Below, piece after piece: positions 16,551 through 25,580 of a DNA stretch of 64,000 bases. The stretch lies in NCBI RefSeq assembly GCF_002831585.1, contig NZ_CP025113.1, positions 868,001-932,000 of the forward strand, in the 5' to 3' direction. The notes beneath the pieces were generated by a model. The model worked only from the letters and a program-made list of their open reading frames with translations. It did not search any database and was not told where the DNA came from. The position numbers and the translations under genes are program-made. The DNA comes from Bradyrhizobium sp. SK17. Its GTDB lineage: Bacteria > Pseudomonadota > Alphaproteobacteria > Rhizobiales > Xanthobacteraceae. Positions within the stretch are counted from its first letter, which is position 1; each line of letters begins with the position of its first letter.

Positions 16551-17474
16551 CTAGGACATCACCGGCGAGGCGCGGCCGATCGCGGCGGAATCGAACGGCG
16601 CGGTTTGGTAGATTTCGTTGATCCAGTTGCCGAACAGAAGGTGGGCGTGACTGCGCCAGACGTTCTCTGAGCGTCGCGAGGGATCATCGCCCGGGAAATA
16701 ATTGGCAGGCAGCTGAGCGTTGCCGTCGCGCGCATACTCATCCGCGAGCGTGTCGGTCTCGTACTCGAAATGATTGAAGATATGCAACGAACGGCGCCGC
16801 GGATCGCTCACGAGGCAAGGACCGGCCTCCTCGCTGGCGGCGAGGACATGCAGGCCGCGGCTTTGCGAAATGTCGGAGGTCCTGACCTCCGTCCAGCGCG
16901 AGACCGGGACGTCGAATCTGTCCGAAAATCCTCTCATGTACGGCGACGCCGGGGCCAGGTTGCGATGTTGGAAAATTCCGAAGGCCTTGCGGGCAAGCTC
17001 GTGCTTCGGCACCGCATGGAAGTGATGGAGGGCCGCCTGAGCGGCCCAGCAGATGGTCAAGCAGCTGTGGACGTGGGTTTGCGTCCACTCGAAGATCATC
17101 CGCAACTCGGGCCAGTAGCGGACCTCTTCGAACGGCAGGCGCTCGACCGGAGCGCCTGTGATGATGAAGCCGTCGAAGCGCTCGGTGCTGACGTCGCTCC
17201 ATGGCCGATAGAACGCCGCCAGATGGTCGGCCGACGTGTGACGCGCCACATGATCGGAGATCCGTACCAGCGTCAGCTCGATCTGGAGCGGGGTTGCGCC
17301 CAGCAGACGAGCGATCTGCGTTTCGGTGCTGATCTTGTTCGGCATGAGATTGAGCAGCCCGATCCGCAACGGGCGGATGTCCTGCCGTATCGCGTCGGCC
17401 TCGCGCATGACCGCGACGCCTTCTGCTTCCAGCGTTTCACGGGCGGGGAGATCGTCGGGGATCTTGATCGGCAT
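16551..17474 (-). CDS. metA: Homoserine O-acyltransferase MetA, predicted acetyl-CoA specific
   Basis: The product has 307 residues from ATG 17474 ([19 protein letters not shown]). It catalyses the first committed step of methionine synthesis, acylating homoserine in the cytoplasm. The family's catalytic residues fall at the canonical numbers: Cys142 in [11 protein letters not shown], His235 in HIFNHFEYE and Glu237. Residue 111 is Glu ([12 protein letters not shown]). In this family Glu111 is associated with acetyl-CoA use and Gly111 with succinyl-CoA, so O-acetylhomoserine is the predicted product despite the usual succinyltransferase name. The frame is open 53 codons upstream, but that part forms a folded leader and is not protein-like. 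Regulation is probably through that leader and the hairpin over the AAAGGAA ribosome binding site. Confidence 0.93.
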   Translation of the reverse strand: MPIKIPDDLPARETLEAEGVAVMREADAIRQDIRPLRIGLLNLMPNKISTETQIARLLGATPLQIELTLVRISDHVARHTSADHLAAFYRPWSDVSTERFDGFIITGAPVERLPFEEVRYWPELRMIFEWTQTHVHSCLTICWAAQAALHHFHAVPKHELARKAFGIFQHRNLAPASPYMRGFSDRFDVPVSRWTEVRTSDISQSRGLHVLAASEEAGPCLVSDPRRRSLHIFNHFEYETDTLADEYARDGNAQLPANYFPGDDPSRRSENVWRSHAHLLFGNWINEIYQTAPFDSAAIGRASPVMS

Positions 17475-17483
17475 GACGCGGCA

Positions 17484-17500
17484 TTCCTTTGCCTGAGGAA
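17484..17500 (-). promoter_or_regulatory. Hairpin sequestering the metA ribosome binding site
   Basis: On the minus strand TTCCT-CAGGCAA-AGGAA forms a five-base-pair stem whose 3' arm is the Shine-Dalgarno sequence of metA, ending ten bases before the ATG. It lies downstream of the candidate aptamer and is the obvious expression platform for control of translation. Confidence 0.55.
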
Positions 17501-17539
17501 CGACGCTGGTGGCTCGGGTCCGCTTGGTTGCCGGCTCGG

Positions 17540-17618
17540 CCACATCCTCCCGGGAGGGAGTGCCACCTTGCCCGGATTGGCAGGTTGGCGTTGGGCGTCG
17601 CCCCAACTCTTGATGCGA
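17540..17618 (-). promoter_or_regulatory. Structured metA leader, candidate SAM riboswitch of the S-box (SAM-I/SAM-IV) clan
   Basis: Read on the minus strand, CTCGCATC (17619-17612) pairs with GATGTGG (17546-17540) to close a multi-branch structure (P1). Inside, in S-box order, are AAGAG after P1, a short P2 hairpin TTGGG...CCCAA (17606-17591), a P3 hairpin built from AACCTGCC and GGGCAAGGTGGCA (17589-17562), and a P4 hairpin CTCCC-TCCC-GGGAG (17560-17547). ATCAAGAG and AACCTGC...GCAAGGTG match the conserved strands of SAM-I. P2 is too short for the SAM-I kink-turn, which is closer to SAM-IV or the SAM-I/IV variants. I saw none of the TAAACAA or GCTAAA signatures of SAM-II, the usual alphaproteobacterial metA riboswitch. 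A covariance-model search was not possible. Confidence 0.65.
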
Positions 17619-17670
17619 GTGGAACGCTAGCACGCGGGTATGCCGCGATGCAATTATTCCGCCTCCAAAC

Positions 17671-17708
17671 CGATGCGAGGAGCGATGCCGGCATCGCTCC
17701 TCGCATCG
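17671..17708. repeat. 38-bp perfect palindrome between the OYE and metA genes
   Basis: The arms CGATGCGAGGAGCGATGCC and GGCATCGCTCCTCGCATCG are exact reverse complements with no spacer. It lies about 45 bases beyond the stop of the leftward OYE gene and just upstream of the metA leader. It may be the OYE terminator (on the minus strand it is followed by GTTTGG), a transcription block that insulates metA, or a protein site. Confidence 0.8.
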
Positions 17709-17751
17709 ACGAAAGCCTCATGGCGAAGCGGGCTTCGCGACCGATGCAGCC

Positions 17752-18864
17752 TTACCGCGCACCGAAGGTGATCTTGCCGAACAGCGCCTTCTGCGTCGAC
17801 GGCTGCGAGCGCCAGTATTGCGGCGGTGCCGAGACCTCGCCGCCGAGTTCGGCGGCGGCGTGCCAGCCCCAGCGCGGGTCGTAGAGCATGCCGCGGGCGA
17901 GCGCCACCATGTCGGCCTTGCCTGACACGACGATCTCCTCGGCCTGCTTGGCTTCGGTGATCAGGCCGACCGCCATCGTGGTGACGCCGGTCGCCTCCTT
18001 CACCGCCTGCGCCGCCGGCACCTGGTAGCCCGGCCCGAGCTGGATCTTCTGCAACGGCGAGACGCCGCCCGACGAGACGTCCATCCAGTCGACGCCGCGC
18101 TTCTTCAGCTCTTTGGTGAATTCGATGGTCTGCGCGACGTCCCAGCCGCCCTCGACCCAGTCGGTCGCCGAGACCCGGACGCCGACCGGCTTGCGATCCG
18201 GAAATGCAGCACGCACGGCGTCGAACACTTCCAGCGGAAAGCGCATCCGGTTCTCGAGCGAGCCGCCATACTGGTCGGTGCGCTTGTTGGCGAGAGGCGA
18301 CAGGAACTGGTGCAGCAGATAGCCGTGCGCGCCGTGCAGTTCGAGCGCGTCGATGCCGAGCCGGTCAGCGCGCTTCGCGGCAGCGACGAATGCTTCGCGG
18401 ATGCGCTTCAGGCCGGTATCATCGAGCGCCACCGGCGCGGCCTCGCCGTCCTTATGCGGGACGGCGGATGGCGCCACCGTCTGCCAGCCGCCTTCGGCGA
18501 TCGGGATCAACTGTCCGCCCTCCCAGGGACGCTGGCTGGAGGCCTTGCGGCCGGCATGAGCGAGCTGCATCGCGACCGCAGCCTTCGAATGCTTGCGCAC
18601 CGAGGCCAGGATCGGCTTCAGCGCCGCCTCGTTGGCATCGCTGTAAAGGCCGAGGCAGCCCGGCGTGATCCGCCCGATATCCTCGACATGGGTGGCCTCG
18701 ATGCAGAACATCGCAGCTCCCGACAGCGCCAGCGTGTTGATGTGGGTGAAGTGCCAGTCATTGGCCGAACCGTCGTCGGCCGAATACTGGCACATCGGCG
18801 AAACCATGATGCGATTGGAGAGCTTGAGGCCGCGCAGTTCGATCGGAGAGAACAGGGTGCTCAT
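17752..18864 (-). CDS. NADH:flavin oxidoreductase, Old Yellow Enzyme family (YqjM-like)
   Basis: The product has 370 residues and forms an FMN-binding TIM barrel. MSTLFSPIELRGLKLSNRI opens the protein, and MVSPMCQYSADDG carries the Cys typical of the YqjM (thermophilic-like) subclass. LAHAGRKAS and ELHGAHGYLLHQFLSP hold the flavin- and substrate-binding His residues, and NKRTDQYGGSLENR is the family signature. These enzymes reduce activated C=C bonds of enones or nitro compounds with NAD(P)H. It is cytoplasmic, with no signal sequence. A strong palindrome separates it from metA, so the two are probably transcribed separately. Confidence 0.93.
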   Translation of the reverse strand: MSTLFSPIELRGLKLSNRIMVSPMCQYSADDGSANDWHFTHINTLALSGAAMFCIEATHVEDIGRITPGCLGLYSDANEAALKPILASVRKHSKAAVAMQLAHAGRKASSQRPWEGGQLIPIAEGGWQTVAPSAVPHKDGEAAPVALDDTGLKRIREAFVAAAKRADRLGIDALELHGAHGYLLHQFLSPLANKRTDQYGGSLENRMRFPLEVFDAVRAAFPDRKPVGVRVSATDWVEGGWDVAQTIEFTKELKKRGVDWMDVSSGGVSPLQKIQLGPGYQVPAAQAVKEATGVTTMAVGLITEAKQAEEIVVSGKADMVALARGMLYDPRWGWHAAAELGGEVSAPPQYWRSQPSTQKALFGKITFGAR

Positions 18865-18992
18865 GCGGGGATATCCGGGATCGGGGGAAAGGCGCCGTTA
18901 ACATAGGGGCCGCCCGGTCGATCACCAACAGGCAGGAGCCGCGGAGAGGCCGGGACGCAGAGCAGCAATGCTCTGACGCCGTTGCCCGCGGA

Positions 18993-20087
18993 TCATTCCA
19001 CCAGCGTGAATTGCAGCAGCAGATTGCGCTGGATCAGGGAGAAATTGTCATCGGAGATCATGGTCAGCACGGTCTCTCCCTCGTCGGTGACATGGGCATC
19101 GATGCCTTCCATATTGTCGATCTCGTTGCCGAGATCGGCGTTGAAGATCGCCGGTCCATCGACCAGGGCACCCGGCGCGATGTCCGACAATGCGAGGCGG
19201 CGGATGCGGATGCCGACGCCGCCGATCCAGGAGAATTTCCGCTCCAGGATCAAGAGATCGCCAGAGCGCAGAAGCACCGCGTCGCTGATGTCGAAATTGT
19301 CGGTGCGGCGAACGCTGAACTGACCCGGCGTCTTGCCGCCGACCAGGAAGGCGATCAGGTTGCCGCTGGCATCGAGGCCCCGCTCGGACAGTGCGATCAG
19401 CGTGCCGGCAAGCGGTTGAACGTTGGCCATCGTCTTGGGAACGAAGACCAGCGCCTCCAGCCCCTTGTTGTTGGGAAGCTTGCGCGCCGCCGCCGGCAGC
19501 GGCACCACCTCGCCGCGCGAGCGGGTGAAGCCTTTGGAGAAATCGTAGCGCAGCACCTGGTTGACCCGCTCGAGCCCGACATAGGCGATCGAGCCGTCGA
19601 GCGCGAGCGATTCCGAATCGAACCAGCCCCTGTTGACTGTGATCGGCCTGCCATCTGCGCCGAGCAGCGGTGCAGCCTCGACGTCACCCAGCCCGACCAT
19701 CTCCCGGCCGCGATAGACGATGCGGCCGGTGAGCCAGCTACCGCGATCGCTGACCGCGATGAAGCGCTCACCCCTGGGATCGAGGCGCAACGCCGAGTAG
19801 CCGCCGAAACCTGCGAACGACGAGGTCAGGATCAGGCCGCTGCGAAATTCCAGCGCACCGAACCGCACCCGCGAACGATCGCGGATATCGAATGAGGCCA
19901 GCGGCCGGGCCTTGACCTCGATCGAAACGGGTTCGTTGACGCGGGACGCACTCGGACCGGCGGCTGGTCTCGGCGGCAATGGAGGCTGCGTCGCGTTTTG
20001 CGCCTGCGCGAGACGCGGCAATGCCGCGACCGACAGCCCCGCCGCCATATCTCTCAGGAAATGGCGGCGGCTAGAATGTGAGCGCAT
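18993..20087 (-). CDS. TAT-exported esterase-like activity of phytase family protein
   Basis: The product has 364 residues. A twin-arginine signal (SRRHFL in MRSHSSRRHFLRDMAAG, cleaved after ALPRLAQAQ) sends it to the periplasm folded. The mature part matches the esterase-like phytase domain, a predicted beta-propeller (SFAGFGGYSALRLDPRGERF, AVSDRGSWL, GWFDSESLALDG, NKGLEALVF, MEGIDAHVTDEGETVLTMISDDNF). Family members are linked to phosphoester hydrolysis, but few have been tested. The gene begins 3 bases after the cobT stop, so it is probably co-transcribed with cobS and cobT, though no link to cobalamin is evident. Confidence 0.85.
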   Translation of the reverse strand: MRSHSSRRHFLRDMAAGLSVAALPRLAQAQNATQPPLPPRPAAGPSASRVNEPVSIEVKARPLASFDIRDRSRVRFGALEFRSGLILTSSFAGFGGYSALRLDPRGERFIAVSDRGSWLTGRIVYRGREMVGLGDVEAAPLLGADGRPITVNRGWFDSESLALDGSIAYVGLERVNQVLRYDFSKGFTRSRGEVVPLPAAARKLPNNKGLEALVFVPKTMANVQPLAGTLIALSERGLDASGNLIAFLVGGKTPGQFSVRRTDNFDISDAVLLRSGDLLILERKFSWIGGVGIRIRRLALSDIAPGALVDGPAIFNADLGNEIDNMEGIDAHVTDEGETVLTMISDDNFSLIQRNLLLQFTLVE

Positions 20088-20090
20088 GTC

Positions 20091-21989
20091 TCACGAGTGG
20101 AGGCGGCGCCGGGTGCCCGGGGCGGGCGCAGAGCCGTGGGTCTCGCTGAACAGCTCGGCGAGCTTTTCGGTGATGGCACCGCCAAGCTCTTCGGCGTCCA
20201 CGATGGTGACGGCACGGCGATAATAGCGCGTCACGTCGTGGCCGATGCCGATCGCGATCAGTTCGACCGGCGAGCGGGTCTCGATCTCCTCGATAATGTG
20301 ACGCAGATGCCGCTCGAGATAATTGCCGGGATTGACCGACAACGTGGAATCGTCCACCGGCGCACCGTCGGAGATCATCATCAGGATGCGGCGCTGCTCG
20401 GGACGCGCCAGCAGGCGCTTGTGCGCCCAGTCCAGCGCCTCGCCGTCGATGTTTTCCTTGAGCAGACCCTCGCGCATCATCAGGCCGAGATTCTTGCGCG
20501 CACGCCGCCATGGCGCATCGGCCGATTTGTAGATGATGTGGCGCAGGTCGTTGAGGCGGCCCGGATTGGCCGGCTTGCCGGCGGCAAGCCACGCCTCGCG
20601 CGACTGCCCGCCCTTCCAGGCGCGGGTGGTGAAGCCCAGGATCTCGACCTTGACGCCGCAGCGCTCCAGCGTGCGCGCCAGGATGTCGGCGCAGGTGGCC
20701 GCGACCGTAATCGGGCGGCCACGCATCGAGCCGGAGTTGTCCAGCAGCAGCGTCACCACGGTGTCGCGGAAGGTCGCCTCCTTCTCGTGCATGAAGGACA
20801 GCGGGTGATAGGGATCGGTGACGACGCGCGACAGCCGCGCCGGATCGAGGATGCCCTCTTCGAGGTCGAACTCCCAGGCGCGATTCTGCTGCGCCATCAG
20901 GCGGCGCTGCAGGCGGTTGGCGAGCCGCGCCACGATACCCTGCAAATGCGCGAGCTGCTTGTCGAGATAGGAGCGCAGCCGCTCCAGCTCGTCATGATCG
21001 CAGAGATCCTCGGCCGCGATCACCTCGTCGAATTTCGGCGCGAAGGCATGATACTCCGGACCGCGCGGCTCGTTCTGGCCGCGCGAATTCGGCCGCGTCG
21101 CCTCGCCCGGCGTCTCGTCGTCGCCGAGTTCGCCGTCGTCGAACGTATCAGACGTGGAGGCCTGCGCGCTTTCCATCGCGCTCTCGCTCATCTCCTCCGC
21201 GGTGGTCTGCGCCTGGTCGGCGCTCATCTCCTGCGCGGCATCGGAATCGGGCGAGCCTTCGGCGCCGGACTGATCGCTCTCGCCGTCCTGGTTCTCGTCC
21301 TGGTCGTCGTCATCGTCGGAATCCATGTTGCGGTCGTCGCCGAGATCGAGCGCCGACAGCAGATCATGGACGAGGTCGCCGAACCGGGCCTGGTCCTCGG
21401 TGAAGCGGCTGAGCTTGTCGAGCCGCGAGCCGATCTTGTCCTCCAGCAACGGACGCCAGAGATCGACCATCTTCTTCGCGGCGGCGGGCGGAGCGAGGCC
21501 GGTGAGGCGCTCGCGCACCAGCATCGCCAGCGCATCCGACAGCGGCGCATCGGCGCGATCGGTGATTTCGTCATACTTGCCGCGATGGAAATGGTCGTCG
21601 AGCATCGCGGTCAGGTTCTTCGCCACACCCGCCATCCGCCGCGAGCCGATCGCCTCGACACGCGCCTGCTCGACCGCTTCGAACACGCCGCGCGCCTGCG
21701 GATTGCCGGGCATCAGCTTGCGATGCACCTTGGGATCGTGACAGGCGATCTTGAGCGCGATCGAATCGGCGTGGCCGCGCACGATCGCCGCATCGCGCTT
21801 GGTCATCTTGCGCGCCGGCTCCGGCAGCCGCGCCTTGCCGGGCGCGAGCCCGGGACGCTCGGCGGCGAACGAGACCTCGAGCTCCGGCTTCTTGGCGATC
21901 GCCTTCAGGCACGCCGACACCGAGCGCTTGAACGGCTCGGTCGGTGCTTCCTTCGACCCGGGACGGAATTTGATGTTGGAGGTTGTCAT
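20091..21989 (-). CDS. cobT: Aerobic cobaltochelatase subunit CobT
   Basis: The product has 632 residues from ATG 21989 ([18 protein letters not shown]). It has an N-terminal helical region and a very acidic linker near residues 215-300 ([17 protein letters not shown]), as in characterised CobT. The C-terminal VWA domain has the metal-site motif DNSGSMRG near residue 415. With CobS (AAA+ ATPase) it forms the chaperone-like ring that works with CobN to insert cobalt into hydrogenobyrinic acid a,c-diamide in aerobic B12 synthesis. Its start overlaps the upstream GNAT stop (ATGA), so the order cobS-GNAT-cobT is tightly coupled. CobN is not in the window. Confidence 0.95.
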   Translation of the reverse strand: MTTSNIKFRPGSKEAPTEPFKRSVSACLKAIAKKPELEVSFAAERPGLAPGKARLPEPARKMTKRDAAIVRGHADSIALKIACHDPKVHRKLMPGNPQARGVFEAVEQARVEAIGSRRMAGVAKNLTAMLDDHFHRGKYDEITDRADAPLSDALAMLVRERLTGLAPPAAAKKMVDLWRPLLEDKIGSRLDKLSRFTEDQARFGDLVHDLLSALDLGDDRNMDSDDDDDQDENQDGESDQSGAEGSPDSDAAQEMSADQAQTTAEEMSESAMESAQASTSDTFDDGELGDDETPGEATRPNSRGQNEPRGPEYHAFAPKFDEVIAAEDLCDHDELERLRSYLDKQLAHLQGIVARLANRLQRRLMAQQNRAWEFDLEEGILDPARLSRVVTDPYHPLSFMHEKEATFRDTVVTLLLDNSGSMRGRPITVAATCADILARTLERCGVKVEILGFTTRAWKGGQSREAWLAAGKPANPGRLNDLRHIIYKSADAPWRRARKNLGLMMREGLLKENIDGEALDWAHKRLLARPEQRRILMMISDGAPVDDSTLSVNPGNYLERHLRHIIEEIETRSPVELIAIGIGHDVTRYYRRAVTIVDAEELGGAITEKLAELFSETHGSAPAPGTRRRLHS

Positions 21990-22396
21990 AGCGATTTCGT
22001 AAACCAATGGCGCGTGACGCCACCGGGATATCCCTCAATCGAACCGAACTCTTTATATCCGTTGGCGCGGTAGAAGCCCGGCGCCTGGAAGTTCATCGTA
22101 TCCACGTAGGATTGCGTCGCTCCGAAGCGCCGCGCCTCGTCCTCGATCGCCTTGATCAGCTTGGCGCCGAAGCCCTTGCTGCGAAACCTCTGCTCCAGCC
22201 AGAACAACTGGATGAACAACACCGCTGTCCAGACCTCGCCGACGACGCCGCCGACGATCTCGTCACCCTGGCGCAGCGAGATGGCGAAGCGCTTGTACTT
22301 CTGCTTCCCCATCTTCTCGTTGTTGTAGCGGAGCAATCCGCCGAGCACCGCTTTCTTCGTCTGTGTGACTGTGCGCTCGACGGAGAGTTTCGGCAT
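21986..22396 (-). CDS. GNAT family N-acetyltransferase between cobS and cobT
   Basis: The product has 136 residues and forms a compact GNAT fold. [20 protein letters not shown] contains the central strand, and [19 protein letters not shown] is the acetyl-CoA pyrophosphate-binding motif (R-x-x-G-x-G/A type). The later strand holds [18 protein letters not shown]. The substrate is unknown. It starts 3 bases after cobS stops and its TGA overlaps the cobT ATG, so it is translated with the chelatase subunits. That placement hints at a link to chelatase or corrin chemistry, but small GNAT genes are often passengers. Confidence 0.88.
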   Translation of the reverse strand: MPKLSVERTVTQTKKAVLGGLLRYNNEKMGKQKYKRFAISLRQGDEIVGGVVGEVWTAVLFIQLFWLEQRFRSKGFGAKLIKAIEDEARRFGATQSYVDTMNFQAPGFYRANGYKEFGSIEGYPGGVTRHWFTKSL

Positions 22397-22399
22397 GGA

Positions 22400-23398
22400 C
22401 TAGCTGAGCGCCACGTTGACCGAGGATTCCGGCAGCTCGACGTTGAAGCAGCGCTGGTAGAACTCGGCCACGAGCGGCCGCTCCAGCTCGTCGCACTTGT
22501 TGAGGAAGGTGACGCGGAACGCGAAGCCGATGTCGCTGAAGATATCGGCGTTCTCGGCCCAGGTGATCACCGTGCGCGGGCTCATCACCGTCGACAGATC
22601 GCCATTGGCGAAGGCGTTGCGGGTCAGATCCGCGAGCCGCACCATCTTGTTGACGATGTCGCGGCCTTCCTGGGTGCGATAGTGCTTCGCCTTGGCCAGC
22701 ACGATCTCCACTTCCTCGTCATGGGCGAGGTAGTTCAGCGTGGTGACGATCGACCAGCGGTCCATCTGGCCCTGGTTGATCTGCTGGGTGCCGTGATAGA
22801 GGCCCGATGTGTCGCCGAGGCCGACCGTGTTGGCGGTCGAGAACAGGCGGAACGCCGGATGCGGCTTGATCACCTTGTTCTGGTCGAGCAGCGTCAGGCG
22901 GCCGGAGACTTCCAGCACGCGCTGGATCACGAACATCACGTCCGGGCGGCCGGCGTCATACTCGTCGAACACAAGCGCGATATTGTGCTGCAACGCCCAA
23001 GGCAGGATGCCGTCGCGGAATTCGGTGACCTGCTTGCCGTCCTTGACCACGATCGCGTCCTTGCCGACGAGGTCGATACGGCTGATGTGGCTGTCGAGGT
23101 TGACGCGGACGCAAGGCCAGTTGAGCCGGGCCGCGACCTGCTCGATATGGGTCGACTTGCCGGTGCCGTGATAGCCGGTGACCATCACGCGGCGGTTCTT
23201 GGCGAAGCCGGCAAGGATCGCGAGCGTGGTGGCGCGGTCGAAGCGATAGTCGCTGTCGACCTCAGGCACGTGCGGATCGACTTCGGAATAGGCGGGAACT
23301 TCCAGGTCGCTATCGATCCCGAACACCTGCCGGACCGACACCTTCATGTCGGGCAAGCCGACGGGTTCCTGATTCTTGGTCTGGACGGCGGTCGTCAT
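22400..23398 (-). CDS. cobS: Aerobic cobaltochelatase subunit CobS
   Basis: The product has 332 residues. It is an AAA+ ATPase of the MoxR/CobS type: Walker [10 protein letters not shown] at residues 75-83, Walker [13 protein letters not shown] near 140, sensor-like [10 protein letters not shown] near 190. The N-terminus ([21 protein letters not shown]) is typical of CobS. It energises cobalt insertion together with CobT and CobN in aerobic cobalamin synthesis. It is the first gene of the leftward group cobS-GNAT-cobT-phytase-like. I see no cobalamin riboswitch in the 294 bases upstream. Confidence 0.96.
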   Translation of the reverse strand: MTTAVQTKNQEPVGLPDMKVSVRQVFGIDSDLEVPAYSEVDPHVPEVDSDYRFDRATTLAILAGFAKNRRVMVTGYHGTGKSTHIEQVAARLNWPCVRVNLDSHISRIDLVGKDAIVVKDGKQVTEFRDGILPWALQHNIALVFDEYDAGRPDVMFVIQRVLEVSGRLTLLDQNKVIKPHPAFRLFSTANTVGLGDTSGLYHGTQQINQGQMDRWSIVTTLNYLAHDEEVEIVLAKAKHYRTQEGRDIVNKMVRLADLTRNAFANGDLSTVMSPRTVITWAENADIFSDIGFAFRVTFLNKCDELERPLVAEFYQRCFNVELPESSVNVALS

Positions 23399-23692
23399 TC
23401 ATCCTCCGAGGTCCCGGGCATTCCCGAAACCAGATTGATCGTTTGGCTGCGGATTGGGTGCTAAACGCCAGCCTAGCAGAGAGCAACGGTCGGCAGAAGC
23501 CCGAGGGCCAATCAAAGTTCCGTTGTTCTATCATGAAGATAGGGCCGGCGTTCGGTTTTTGGAGGGCTGCCCTGCGAATCGCGCCGTACTTTTGTCCGAT
23601 CGACGCCGACGCCTGACCGGAACCAGGCACTTTTCACCCCTGACCCGAGTTGTTAGGTCTGACACCCACACGCACGCCGCCACAGGAATCTT

Positions 23693-24355
23693 GTGACTTC
23701 ATTCCTCGATCCCCTGATCACATTCGTTTCGGCCCATGCCTGGCTCGCCTATCTGACGCTGTTTCTGGCTGCCCTGCTGGAGGCCGTGCCGGTGGTCGGC
23801 TCGCTGGTGCCGGGCTCGACCATCATCCTGGCGCTGAGCGCGCTGGTGCCCGGCGGCGAATTGAAGCTGTGGCCGGTGCTGGCCGCCGCAGCCGCCGGCG
23901 CAATGCTTGGTGACGGCACCGCCTACCTGATCGGCTATCGCAGCCAGCGCGAGATCCTGTCGGCCTGGCCGCTGTCCAATTATCCGCGGGTGGTGGCGCA
24001 GAGCGAGGCCTTCTTCAACCGCTGGGGCGTGCTGGCGGTGTTCTTCGCCCGCTTCGTGCCGCCGATCCGCGCCTTCGTACCGCTCACGGCGGGCGCGCTC
24101 GACATGCCGCCACAGCGCTTCTACGCGGTCAACATCCCCGCGATCCTGCTCTGGGCGCCGGCGCATGTGCTGCCCGGCGTGCTCGCGGTCACCGCGCTGC
24201 ATGACTATGCCGGCCTGCCGCACCACGAGCATGTCGGCAAGCACCTGTGGATGTTCGCGGTGGCGGGCTGTGCCGTGATCCTGGCGCTCGCGGTCTGGAC
24301 CATCCGCCGCCGGCATGGCGGCGGCCTGATCGAAACCGCCAAGCCGACGAAATAG
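23693..24355 (+). CDS. DedA family (SNARE-associated/VTT) membrane protein
   Basis: The product has 220 residues from a GTG start that follows CAGGAATCTT. It shows the DedA/VTT pattern: LEAVPVVGSLVPGSTIILALS near the N-terminus, GDGTAYLIGYRSQRE, and the conserved FFARFVPPIRAFVPLTAG with its essential arginines, then further membrane helices. Proteins of this family are linked to lipid scrambling or flipping (undecaprenyl-phosphate or phosphatidylethanolamine) and membrane homeostasis. It converges with the HTH-citrate synthase gene: the two stop codons are directly adjacent with no terminator between them. Confidence 0.92.
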   Translation: MTSFLDPLITFVSAHAWLAYLTLFLAALLEAVPVVGSLVPGSTIILALSALVPGGELKLWPVLAAAAAGAMLGDGTAYLIGYRSQREILSAWPLSNYPRVVAQSEAFFNRWGVLAVFFARFVPPIRAFVPLTAGALDMPPQRFYAVNIPAILLWAPAHVLPGVLAVTALHDYAGLPHHEHVGKHLWMFAVAGCAVILALAVWTIRRRHGGGLIETAKPTK

Positions 24356-25579
24356 CTAGATGCTGTTGGTCGCGCCGGCCCGCCCCGGCGCCGGACCGAC
24401 ATAGCGGGCACGAGGCCTGATCAGCCTGCCGAGCGCGAGCTGCTCGCTGGCATGCGCGATCCATCCGACGCTGCGGGCCATCGCGAACAGCGCGAGCTCG
24501 CTGCCTGCCGGCATCCGCAGCGCATGCACCAGCACCGCCAGCGCGTAATCGATGTTGACGAACTCGCCGGTCGCCTCCGCGATCCGCTCCGGCACCTCCC
24601 GGGTGAATTTGCGCGGCGCACCGGCCCGCGTCAGCGCCTCGAGCAGCGAGATCGCGCGCGGATCGCCCTTCTTGTAGACGCCGTGGCCGAAGCCGGCGAA
24701 GCGCTCACCAAGCGCGACGCGCTCACGGACCACAGGCGCTACGTCGTTGTCGAGCATCGTCTTGACCAGGCGCGAGGCGAGCACGCCGGCGCCGCCGTGC
24801 ATCGGCCCTTTCAGCGCGACGAGGCCTGCGATCACCGCGTCGTACAGATTGAGCCCGGTCGATGCCGCGCAACGCGCGGTGAAGGTGGAGGCATTCAATT
24901 CATGATCGGCGAGCAGCACCAGTGCGCGGCGGATCAGGTCGGGCGCATGCTTGTTGTCGGCCGCCCACACCCGCGCCACCTGCTGATGCAGCGGTTCGGC
25001 CGACGGCACGGCGTTGAGCATGGTCGCGACCAGCAGCCGCAAGATCCGCCCGCCAACCATGGCGCGGCCGTCGGGCGCGCGGGTGAAGGCGCCGGGATCG
25101 GCACTTGCCGCGAGCGCCAGCACGGCGACGGTGCGGTCGATCGGCTGCGCCCGCCGCGCCGCCTCCGCGATCGCGCGCATTTCATCGGAGACGTGCGGAC
25201 AATTGTCGGGGACGAACGGATCGACGCCGGTGACGTCCCACAGCAGCGTCGCGGTGTGCTCCAGCGTATCCCGTTCAGCGAGATCGACGCAGTTCACACC
25301 GCGATAGATCGGGCCTTGCTCGGTGATGGTGGCGATCGCCGAATCCATCACCGGCAGTTCGGCGTCGAAATTGCGGAACCCGCGCGGCTCCGGCGACGGC
25401 ACACGGCGCTCCTTCAGGCCCCTGATGTCCTCGGCACGGTAGCGGTGGCTGCGCGAATCCGGCGACGGCTCGGAGCGGATCAACCCGCGGCTGACATAGG
25501 CATAGAGGGTCGCCGGCGAGATCGCGAGCTCGGCGGCGGCTTCTCGGGCAGAGAGGTAAAGCTCGGCGGATTTTTTCAT
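24356..25579 (-). CDS. Citrate synthase family protein with N-terminal HTH domain
   Basis: The product has 407 residues from ATG 25579 (MKKSAELYLSAREAAAEL). Residues 1-60 form a MerR/excisionase-like winged HTH (LAISPATLYAYVSRGLIRSE, then SRSHRYRAEDI). The rest is a citrate synthase fold with LADHELNASTFTAR, GPMHGGAGVLA and GFGHGVYKKGDPRA, which carry the usual catalytic His residues. No Shine-Dalgarno sequence precedes the ATG, so translation may be leaderless. It faces a second citrate synthase across 76 bases that contain a palindrome, so the protein may be an enzyme that regulates its own region. Substrate specificity (oxaloacetate with acetyl- or propionyl-CoA) cannot be told by eye. Confidence 0.9.
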   Translation of the reverse strand: MKKSAELYLSAREAAAELAISPATLYAYVSRGLIRSEPSPDSRSHRYRAEDIRGLKERRVPSPEPRGFRNFDAELPVMDSAIATITEQGPIYRGVNCVDLAERDTLEHTATLLWDVTGVDPFVPDNCPHVSDEMRAIAEAARRAQPIDRTVAVLALAASADPGAFTRAPDGRAMVGGRILRLLVATMLNAVPSAEPLHQQVARVWAADNKHAPDLIRRALVLLADHELNASTFTARCAASTGLNLYDAVIAGLVALKGPMHGGAGVLASRLVKTMLDNDVAPVVRERVALGERFAGFGHGVYKKGDPRAISLLEALTRAGAPRKFTREVPERIAEATGEFVNIDYALAVLVHALRMPAGSELALFAMARSVGWIAHASEQLALGRLIRPRARYVGPAPGRAGATNSI

Positions 25580-25580
25580 A

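Noticed and set aside
17475..17633. In-frame N-terminal extension of MetA (53 codons)
   Set aside because: The region folds into the aptamer-like leader, the ribosome binding site is at 17484-17490, and the canonical residue numbers fit only the start at 17474.
17475..17660. SAM-II riboswitch upstream of metA
   Set aside because: The expected TAAACAA and GCTAAA signatures are absent; the visible fold resembles the S-box clan instead.
20097..22073. 658-codon plus-strand ORF opposite cobT
   Set aside because: It is an antisense shadow: cobT on the minus strand has the VWA metal site and acidic linker.
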